Origin: an uncultured Barnesiella sp.
GTDB lineage: Bacteria > Bacteroidota > Bacteroidia > Bacteroidales > Barnesiellaceae
Length of the DNA stretch: 64,000 nucleotides
Reading direction: 5' to 3'
NCBI GenBank assembly: GCA_944320015.1
Contig: CALUFO010000001.1
Location: 305,104 to 369,103, forward strand
The translations under genes and the position numbers were made by a program. Of this stretch, positions 45,261 to 51,517 are shown one piece after another. Under the pieces are notes generated by a model. It searched no databases. It was not told where the DNA came from and saw only the letters and a list, made by a program, of their open reading frames with translations. How positions within the stretch are numbered: the stretch's first letter is position 1; each line of letters starts with the position of its first letter.

Positions 45261-46082
45261 TTATTTCAATTTGTCGTACTCCTCGTCTGTGATCGGTTCG
45301 AGCCATTCATTGGAAGCGTTTTCACCGGGTATTTCGAACGCGAGGTGTGCAAACCAACTGTCGGCCGCTGCGCCATGCCAATGTTTCACGCCTGCGGGGA
45401 TATGGATAATTGTTCCGGGCAAGATTTCTTGTGCGGGTTTGCCTTCTTCTTGGTACCAGCCTCGTCCGGCTACGCCGACCAGCATTTGGCCACCTCCTTT
45501 CGTAGCATGGTGTATGTGCCAATTGTTACGGCAACGAGGCTCAAAAGTGACATTATTAAAAGGTATCTGTTCTTTGGATATTGGAGCCAGATAGCTGTTG
45601 CCGATGAAATACCGGGCATATGCCGTGTTAGGTTCGCCTATGGGGAAAATCATCTGTTGTTGGAAACGTTCTTTTTCGGTCGTTGTGTCGTTGTCGCTCC
45701 AAACTTCCTTGGCCACCCGGAATCCTGCCCATGCGTTGGGCCAGCCGGCATAGAAGGCGGCTTGTGTGAGCAAAGCCGAAATTTCCTTGCGGGTGATGCC
45801 GTGTTTCTTGCCCATTTCGAGATGCGAGCGGAAAGAGGAGTCGATCAGCCCCTTGCCGAGCAGGATAGAGATTGTGACCATGCTGTGGTCGTGGAGCGAA
45901 AGGGTAGAATCGTTCCACACGGCTTCACCGAAAAGTACATCATCGTTTAGCTCCGCAAACTTTGGAGCAAATTCGCCGAGGATATTGCGCCCGGCGGTTT
46001 GGGTTATTTTATCCTGTGCCATAAGTGTAGTGTTGTTAAATGCCATAAGCATCGTTATTAATACTAAGATTATCTTTTTCAT
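45261..46082 (-). CDS. Exported carboxymuconolactone decarboxylase-like plus cupin protein
   Basis: 273 residues with a signal peptide (ending TLMAQ). The first domain (about 30-125) is of the CMD/AhpD type (HDHSMVTISILLGKGLIDSSFRSHLEMGKKHGITRKEISALLTQAAFYAGWPNAWAGF). The redox cysteines of AhpD are absent, so peroxidase chemistry is unlikely. The second domain (about 165-260) is a cupin (NNWHIHHATKGGGQMLVGVAGRGWYQEEGKPAQEILPGTIIHIPAGVKHWHGA), with His pairs for a metal. Proteins of this layout are frequent next to AraC regulators, flavodoxins and aldo/keto reductases, as here. Substrate unknown. Confidence 0.88.
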   Translation of the reverse strand: MKKIILVLITMLMAFNNTTLMAQDKITQTAGRNILGEFAPKFAELNDDVLFGEAVWNDSTLSLHDHSMVTISILLGKGLIDSSFRSHLEMGKKHGITRKEISALLTQAAFYAGWPNAWAGFRVAKEVWSDNDTTTEKERFQQQMIFPIGEPNTAYARYFIGNSYLAPISKEQIPFNNVTFEPRCRNNWHIHHATKGGGQMLVGVAGRGWYQEEGKPAQEILPGTIIHIPAGVKHWHGAAADSWFAHLAFEIPGENASNEWLEPITDEEYDKLK

Positions 46083-46201
46083 AAAATCGATTTGTTTTGA
46101 AATCCATAAAAATTAAAGAAAAGTCTTCCAAATTATTTTACTATTGGGTATTATTCGTTACCGAGAAAATTTCGCTGTCGAGCAAAGTCAATTCTGTACG
46201 C

Positions 46202-47248
46202 TTATAATGAAAGCGTTACTTCGATTTCTCCTGTACCACCCAACAAATCGAGCATTTGAGCCCGGGTTGTCACACCGTCTACTTTGCCCAGACGGGTAAA
46301 ATTCCATGAATTGGTGTCGTAGTATATGACCAGAGACGAACCTTGATAAAGGATAAGGTCGCCGGGGCCGGTTGTTATGGAGGTGTCGTTGCGGGGCAGC
46401 GAGAATCCCAACGCACCGACTTTTTCCATGTCGCCGTAATCGGTCATGGAGATTGTCAGCGGGTTTTGTGCAAGGCGTTCTTTCAGGGCTTCGACAGAGG
46501 AATTGTCGGCCAGTGTGGCGGTAAAGGTTTTGCTGCCCACCGTCAGTTTTAAGGTATTGGTGTTCATATCTTCGGGATTGTTATCGATATTTACATTCAG
46601 TTGTTCCAGCCACGATGCGACTCGGCTCTCCATTTGCGGGAGCGAACTGCTTGTCAGGAGCAGGGTTTGTGTAAATTCTGCCTCGGGGCAGAGGGCACGG
46701 GCTTCATTGACCGATGTCGATATTCCGCTGCTGCCGCTGGTGGCAAACAATGCGAGCGTTTTGCCGGCAAGTTTCGAGGCGTGGTTGTGCAGGAATGTCT
46801 GCATCGGAGTTGCCATGCTGCTGTACCAGATAGGATAACCGACAAAAATCATGTCGTATTTGTCGAAGTCCTCTACCGAGGTTTTAATGGGAGGATAATT
46901 CCCTTGCCGTATGGCCGCTAATTCTTCTTGCGCGCGGTCGAGCATGGCGTTGTAATCGTCGTCGTAGCTTGTTTCCGGTTCGACTTCGAGCAAGTCGCCA
47001 TTGAGTTGTGTGCATATCTCTTTGGCCACCCGCTCGGTATTCCCGCTGCGCGAAGCATACACTACTAAATAGCGGCTATTGCCGCCGGGGGTGGGAGTGC
47101 CGGGGGTGTCTTCATTGGCGTCGCTGCCGCTCGGACTCTCTGGCTGTTCGGGTTGCTGGGGAGTGACGGGTTCGTCGTTCCCGTTGCCACAGGCGACCTG
47201 TGGCAACAAGGCCAACAATACGGTTGTAATGAATAGTAACTTTTTCAT
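46202..47248 (-). CDS. Flavodoxin and cyclophilin-like fusion lipoprotein
   Basis: 348 residues. Lipoprotein signal (LLPQVAC, Cys20) and a Pro/Gly/Ser-rich linker (about 21-60). A flavodoxin domain (about 62-215) has the FMN phosphate loop YASRSGNTERVAKEI, and FVGYPIWYSSMATPMQTFL and FATSGSSGISTSV. A cyclophilin-like domain (about 230-348; LKLTVGSKTFTATLADNSSVEALKERL, ISMTDYGDMEKVGALGFSLPRNDTSITTGPGDLILYQGSSLVIYYD) follows. Both domains would face the periplasm or cell surface, an unusual place for FMN-binding flavodoxin. The next gene on the strand upstream (47255) ends 6 bases before its start. Confidence 0.88.
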   Translation of the reverse strand: MKKLLFITTVLLALLPQVACGNGNDEPVTPQQPEQPESPSGSDANEDTPGTPTPGGNSRYLVVYASRSGNTERVAKEICTQLNGDLLEVEPETSYDDDYNAMLDRAQEELAAIRQGNYPPIKTSVEDFDKYDMIFVGYPIWYSSMATPMQTFLHNHASKLAGKTLALFATSGSSGISTSVNEARALCPEAEFTQTLLLTSSSLPQMESRVASWLEQLNVNIDNNPEDMNTNTLKLTVGSKTFTATLADNSSVEALKERLAQNPLTISMTDYGDMEKVGALGFSLPRNDTSITTGPGDLILYQGSSLVIYYDTNSWNFTRLGKVDGVTTRAQMLDLLGGTGEIEVTLSL

Positions 47249-47254
47249 AATCTT

Positions 47255-47503
47255 CTAAATTTGTGGTTCATTGGGGTGAATCTTGTCGCTATTCTGGCGG
47301 TAGTATTTTGTCAGCGAACGCAGTAGTTCCATTTCGTTTGTTTCCAAATGAAAAGGAGCGGTAGTCGCATTATCCGTATCTTCTCTCTGCTGGATAAAAC
47401 GGTCGATGACCCTGCGGGGAGACGTGTGGTAACGCTCGGCGAGATAATCTACTACGGCGTCGTTATAGAGTGTTTCCGGAATGTCTTTTTTACTTATATC
47501 CAT
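47255..47503 (-). CDS. Small hypothetical protein
   Basis: 82 residues, cytoplasmic, without a family I recognise. It contains YNDAVVDYLAERYHTSPRRVIDRFIQQREDTDNATTAPFHLETNEMELLRSL, with a helical, charged character. It lies between the iron-sulfur flavoprotein gene and the flavodoxin fusion gene, in the same orientation and closely spaced (6 and 26 bases), so it is most likely part of the same operon. Its product may only be structural or regulatory for that cluster. Confidence 0.65.
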   Translation of the reverse strand: MDISKKDIPETLYNDAVVDYLAERYHTSPRRVIDRFIQQREDTDNATTAPFHLETNEMELLRSLTKYYRQNSDKIHPNEPQI

Positions 47504-47529
47504 GGGATTGAGTATTTACCGCACCTTTT

Positions 47530-48174
47530 TTACAGGCTACGCCCCAGTTCATACGCCTGTTTACTGTATGATGTGCCTTCCACAGCCCCGGCGGGCCACA
47601 TTCCGGGTGCTATGACCATACCCCTGTCTTGCCAACCGAGATAATTCAACAAGGTTTTGTAGTGCGAAACCATCGGTTCCGCTTCTTGGGGGGCTGTATT
47701 GGCATACGCCATGAGGAAAGCCGACTGTTTGGGCGCTCCTTTTATCTGTCCGTTAAGCGCATAGAACCGGTCGATCACCGATTTCAGTTGCGAGGAGAAC
47801 CCGAAATAATACATCGGGGTCGCAAATACCACCATATCGGCCTCTAAGAGATGTGGTCGCAGTTCGTCGAAATCGTCTTTCAAAACACATTCGCCATTCA
47901 TGCCGCAGGCGTTACAGCCCATGCAGCCGGCGATTTTATGACCTGCGCAATCAAACCGATACACTTCGTGCCCGGCTTCTGTCGCACCTTTGATGAATTG
48001 CCCGGCCAAATGGTTGGTATTCCCGTTGCGGCGCGGACTTCCTGTCAATACTGTAATTTTCATATTTCTTGTTTTATGGTTCGACCGTTCCATTGCCTCG
48101 GCGATACCGACTCCTGCAAGGAGCGAGGCTCCGGCGGCCATACTTATTGTTTTTATAAACTCTCTTCTTTCCAT
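47530..48174 (-). CDS. Tat-exported iron-sulfur flavoprotein / NADPH-dependent FMN reductase-like
   Basis: 214 residues from the ATG at 48174. An ATG nine codons upstream (48201) is an alternative. The N-terminus MERREFIKTISMAAGASLLAGVGIAEA is a twin-arginine signal. The flavodoxin-like fold follows (KITVLTGSPRRNGNTNHLAGQFIKGA; MVVFATPMYYFGFSSQLKSVIDRFYAL). The compact cysteine motif C-x2-C-x2-C-x5-C (GCMGCNACGMNGECVLKDD) is that of iron-sulfur flavoproteins, suggesting a 4Fe-4S cluster next to FMN. It would be folded with cofactors before export. It heads the minus-strand cluster, divergent from the AraC gene. Confidence 0.88.
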   Translation of the reverse strand: MERREFIKTISMAAGASLLAGVGIAEAMERSNHKTRNMKITVLTGSPRRNGNTNHLAGQFIKGATEAGHEVYRFDCAGHKIAGCMGCNACGMNGECVLKDDFDELRPHLLEADMVVFATPMYYFGFSSQLKSVIDRFYALNGQIKGAPKQSAFLMAYANTAPQEAEPMVSHYKTLLNYLGWQDRGMVIAPGMWPAGAVEGTSYSKQAYELGRSL

Positions 48175-48303
48175 GATTCGCTTCTCGCTTTCTTTCGACA
48201 TTACAAAATTAGCTTGCCTTTCCCGGGGTATCGTAACCCATATTATCGATATTACTACCTCGATTACTGATTTTTGCCGGCGAAGGTGTTTTTTAAGAGA
48301 AGA

Positions 48304-48330
48304 AATTGATTATCTTTGCAATAATCAATT
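48304..48330 (+). promoter_or_regulatory. Promoter and candidate operator of the AraC gene
   Basis: A perfect 10-bp inverted repeat AATTGATTAT (48304-48313) / ATAATCAATT (48321-48330) with a 7-base spacer overlaps TATCTTTG (48311-48318), an exact -7 box. The AraC ATG is 25 bases after the -7 box. It is placed so that a bound dimer would cover the promoter, also close to the divergent flavoprotein gene. Confidence 0.6.
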
Positions 48331-48342
48331 ATTTATGAGCCT

Positions 48343-49242
48343 ATGCCCCATGTCTTGAAAGTAAAAAAGGTTGGCGATTACAGTTCGTATGTCGGCCAAG
48401 TCGACCGTCATCAGCTGGTATCGGTTATCGACTATGCCGAGGTGTCGCCCATAAGGCATTCCCTGAATGATTACAGCGTGTACGGGATATTTATGCACCA
48501 CAATTTGTCTATCGACTTGACCTATGGATGCGGGAAATACGACTATCGTAACGGCACGCTCATTTGTGTGGCTCCCGGGCAGATTGGCGGGAAAGAGGAC
48601 AACGGCGAGGAAATCGACTTGGACGGGTACGCACTGTTGTTCCACCCCGACTTGTTGCACGGTACGCCGCTCGAACGTACGATCAGGAAATACACGTTTT
48701 TCGATTATCGGGTCAACGAGGCTTTGCATACCACGAGTGAGGAATGGGATATTCTCGTGTCGCTGATGCGGCATATCAAAGCGGAGATCGACGGGACGCA
48801 CGACGATTTTCAAGACCCTATCATTGTAGAATATATCACCCTGTTGTTGAATTACTGCATGCGATTCTATAACCGGCAGTTCCTTACCCGTAAGTTTGAG
48901 AACAGCGACATACTGATGCGGTTCGACGCCTTGCTGCATGATTATTTCGAGGAGAAGCGCCAACAGGTTCTCGGCCTGCCCACCGTGCAGTATTGCGCCG
49001 ACAAACTCTGCATGTCGCCCAATTATTTCGGCGACGTCATCAAGAAGACAACGGGCGGTTCGGCTGCCGGCTATATCCGTCGGTTTGTGATACAACAGGC
49101 AAAAAACGGACTCGCCTCTGGAATGAGCGTCGCGCAGGTTGCCTATGACTTGGGATTTGAGTACCCGCAGCATCTCACCCGCATGTTCAAGAAGCAGGAG
49201 GGCGTTACGCCGTCGGAGTACTGTCAAGGGTTGCGGGGGTGA
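48343..49242 (+). CDS. AraC family transcriptional regulator
   Basis: 299 residues. The N-terminal region (about 10-150) is a cupin-like ligand domain (YGIFMHHNLSIDLTYGCGKYDYRNGTLICVAPGQIGG, LLFHPDLLHGTPL). The C-terminal two helix-turn-helix domains (about 195-299) show LPTVQYCADKLCMSPNYFGDVIKKTTGGSAAGYIRRFVIQQAKNGLASGMSVAQVAYDLGFEYPQHLTRMFKKQEGVTPSEY, a textbook AraC signature. It lies divergent from the flavoprotein/flavodoxin genes and convergent with the amidohydrolase gene, overlapping its 3' end by 38 bases. It probably controls the redox cluster. Confidence 0.95.
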   Translation: MPHVLKVKKVGDYSSYVGQVDRHQLVSVIDYAEVSPIRHSLNDYSVYGIFMHHNLSIDLTYGCGKYDYRNGTLICVAPGQIGGKEDNGEEIDLDGYALLFHPDLLHGTPLERTIRKYTFFDYRVNEALHTTSEEWDILVSLMRHIKAEIDGTHDDFQDPIIVEYITLLLNYCMRFYNRQFLTRKFENSDILMRFDALLHDYFEEKRQQVLGLPTVQYCADKLCMSPNYFGDVIKKTTGGSAAGYIRRFVIQQAKNGLASGMSVAQVAYDLGFEYPQHLTRMFKKQEGVTPSEYCQGLRG

Positions 49243-50245
49243 CAAACAATCTTTCCGCATTTTTCCATAGAAACATATCCATAAATCCGGCAAGCTCCTC
49301 GTCCGAGGCAAGCGTCTGCCGCAGCCTTTGTAGGTTGGCTTTCAGCACGGCGTCGGGCAGATAGGGATAATCCGAACCATAAAGGATATGGTCGGGCGTG
49401 GTGATGGTGAGCAGCGACCGCAGGACTTCGAGGGTGGGACTGCCCGCCAAATCGAAGTAGAGGCGCGACAGGTTGCCTTCCCAGTCTATCGGCTGCATAT
49501 AGCTTTGCTTCACCATTGCCGGGAGGATTGATTTCATTCTCGGCAACGCCAACGGCAGGAACGAGCCGCAATGGGGCACGACCACTTTTAGGTTCGGATA
49601 GCGCACCAGCACATTCTTTGCCAACATGTTCACCACGGCACGGGTGGTCTCAGCCGGATATTCATACATCGCCAGCGGCGTGGTGGCTATGATTTTCTCC
49701 GGGTAAGGCGTGGGACGATGAGGGTGGATGATGATGACGGCGTGCCGCTCGTTCAGGACTTTCATCAGCGGCTCCAACGCCTCGTCGCCCAAGTATTGCC
49801 CACGGCTGTTGGTCGCCAGCTTTACGCCGTCCGCCCCCAACGTGTCGAGCGCATAAATGGTTTCACGGATAGCGGCATCTACATCGGGCAGAGGCAGGGC
49901 GGCGCAGAATCTGAACCTGCCGGGGTATTGCTGTTTTACCCTCGCCGACACTTCGTTCACCCGGCGAATGCATTTGGCACTTTCCTCCGTATCGCCGTAA
50001 TACGGTTGCGGGGCGGGCATCGTCAGCACGGCGGTACGGATGCCAGCGCTGTCCATAAAAGCGATGTGCCGCCCGGCATTCCATGCGGGCAACGGGAAGG
50101 TTTCTTCCAGTTCCGCCCCGTTCGCTTTCAGCATTTCCACATATTTGGGAATGATGATGTGGGAGTGGACATCGACCGTCTGCGCCGACAAGGGCGCAAC
50201 GGCCAATGTCATACCTAACAATTCCATATAAATTTTCCGTTTCAT
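49205..50245 (-). CDS. Exported amidohydrolase (amidohydrolase_2 family)
   Basis: 346 residues from the ATG at 50245, with a signal peptide (ELLGMTLAVAPLSAQ). TIM-barrel amidohydrolase: VDVHSHIIIPKYVEML (metal HxH), DSAGIRTAVLTMPAPQ, DALGADGVKLATNSRGQYLGD-like ALDTLGADGVKLATN, VIIHPHRPTPY, VVPHCGSFLPLALPR, ILYGSDYPYLPDAVL. This family includes decarboxylases and hydrolases of aromatic or lactone compounds (ACMSD-like). The 3' end overlaps the AraC gene on the other strand by 38 bases. The aldo/keto reductase remnant lies just upstream (8-base gap). Confidence 0.9.
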   Translation of the reverse strand: MKRKIYMELLGMTLAVAPLSAQTVDVHSHIIIPKYVEMLKANGAELEETFPLPAWNAGRHIAFMDSAGIRTAVLTMPAPQPYYGDTEESAKCIRRVNEVSARVKQQYPGRFRFCAALPLPDVDAAIRETIYALDTLGADGVKLATNSRGQYLGDEALEPLMKVLNERHAVIIIHPHRPTPYPEKIIATTPLAMYEYPAETTRAVVNMLAKNVLVRYPNLKVVVPHCGSFLPLALPRMKSILPAMVKQSYMQPIDWEGNLSRLYFDLAGSPTLEVLRSLLTITTPDHILYGSDYPYLPDAVLKANLQRLRQTLASDEELAGFMDMFLWKNAERLFVTPATLDSTPTA

Positions 50246-50253
50246 CTGCGACC

Positions 50254-50580
50254 TCAAATCATCGGCTTTTCCCAAGAGCCACGAGTATCAACTCCCGTTT
50301 TTTCTGCCGCTGTCTCGTCGGCTATTTGTGGGGTAAACTTCGTAGAGATAAGTATGTCCTCACGCTTGTATTCTTTGGTGAACGAAGATAGGATGCTTTC
50401 CGAATCACCCATGCCGTACACTACGGCTGAGTCCCACAGGTTCAACCCGTTCTTCATAGCCTCGTCAAATACCGGGCGCAGTTCTTCCACGCCTACATGG
50501 TTTCCAAACACTTGGTCGCCTCCGGCCATTCCTTTGCCCCACGACCATGTGCCCAATGCGATTAACGGTTGTTTTTCCAT
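50254..50580 (-). pseudogene. Aldo/keto reductase remnant with internal deletion
   Basis: 108 residues remain of a family that is normally about 300. The N-terminal part is good (IALGTWSWGKGMAGGDQVFG, FDEAMKNGLNLWDSAVVYGMGDSESILSSF, DILISTKFTPQ). It then passes after about residue 85 directly into AEKTGVDTRGSWEKPMI, which looks like the C-terminal tail of such reductases. The catalytic Lys of the family (STKF) survives, but the central barrel strands are missing. No frameshift is visible, so it seems an in-frame internal deletion. It is unlikely to be active. Confidence 0.75.
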
Positions 50581-50618
50581 TTTCTGTTCTCCTATTATTT
50601 TTGATTGTTCCTATTATG

Positions 50619-51059
50619 CTACTCTATGAAATTGTTGATTCGGTTGGCAGGGTTGAGCGGCGTCTGGTCAGTCAGTTCCAATGATTTGACCATGTGCAGC
50701 GTCCCTTGCTTGTATTTCTGGAAGTGTGCGGAAGCGATGTGCTTGTCGTAAGCCTTCCGGCTCGCATAAGTTTCAAGAATGGTTATTTTGCAGGGATTCT
50801 CCTTTTCACTGACCGCATACATGGTCAGCACGCCCGGTTCGGTGCGCAGGGAGGCTTCGCCAACCTCGGTTGCATACTTTATATATTCATCGAGGAACTG
50901 CGGATAGACTTCGATTTTCGACAGGCGCACGATGCCATCGGCCGCCATTTCTTCCTTGGTGCACATGCCCGGCTGTTTGGACGGAGGCGTTTCTCTGTCT
51001 GTCCCGCCGCATGACGGCAGTCCCAGCAGCATCAATGGGATTAAAAATAACTTTTTCAT
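50619..51059 (-). CDS. Antibiotic biosynthesis monooxygenase-like (quinol monooxygenase type) lipoprotein
   Basis: 146 residues with a lipoprotein signal (LLGLPSC). The ABM dimeric ferredoxin-like domain covers about 40-135: IVRLSKIEVYPQFLDEYIKYATEVGEASLRTEPGVLTMYAVSEKENPCKITILETYASRKAYDKHIASAHFQKYKQGT, with the H-x-x-S-x-H-F pattern. Such proteins oxidise quinols or other aromatics or merely bind them; the lipidated form would act outside the inner membrane. It belongs to the same redox/detoxification cluster and is followed by the reductase remnant. Confidence 0.88.
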   Translation of the reverse strand: MKKLFLIPLMLLGLPSCGGTDRETPPSKQPGMCTKEEMAADGIVRLSKIEVYPQFLDEYIKYATEVGEASLRTEPGVLTMYAVSEKENPCKITILETYASRKAYDKHIASAHFQKYKQGTLHMVKSLELTDQTPLNPANRINNFIE

Positions 51060-51276
51060 ATCCTTTATTTATTGATTCTTTTTTATGTTGCAAAGATATA
51101 GCGACACAAGACGAGACAAGGTAGACATATCCTCTGTGTTTGTACCAATTTTACTGAAAATCAATTCAACCCTTTTCTATAAACACATCTATCGGCACCT
51201 CGATGCCTTCCGGTTTCTTCGAGAGGGTCGGCACTTTGCCTTCTTCCGGCAGGCGGAACCGATTTCTCGGTTAATT

Positions 51277-51417
51277 GAAAACGAGGTTTTCATTTGTTTC
51301 TGCACTCGCCTTTCACTATCTTTACGCAATGCGTGAAGACAGGAGACGGCTCGGTATAGTCAAATTTTGAAAACTTTGTTTTCTATTTGCCTCTACACTC
51401 GCCTTTCACTATCTTTG
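51277..51417 (+). promoter_or_regulatory. Dispersed promoter repeat, two tandem copies upstream of uvrA
   Basis: Copy 1: hairpin GAAAAC-GAG-GTTTTC (51277-51291), TTTG (51293-51296), 20-base spacer, TATCTTTA (51317-51324, last base off consensus). Copy 2: hairpin GAAAAC-TTT-GTTTTC (51369-51383), TTTG (51386-51389), 20-base spacer, TATCTTTG (51410-51417). They are 93 bases apart with the flank AAGACAGGAGACGGCTCGGT between them. Both point at uvrA. Confidence 0.85.
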
Positions 51418-51517
51418 CCAACGTTTTGTGAAGATGAGGAACCGAATAAAAACGATTCTCATCGGAGTGGAGTGTGATATCCTAAAAGAACAAGGACCTA
51501 TAAGATTTCTCGAATTT

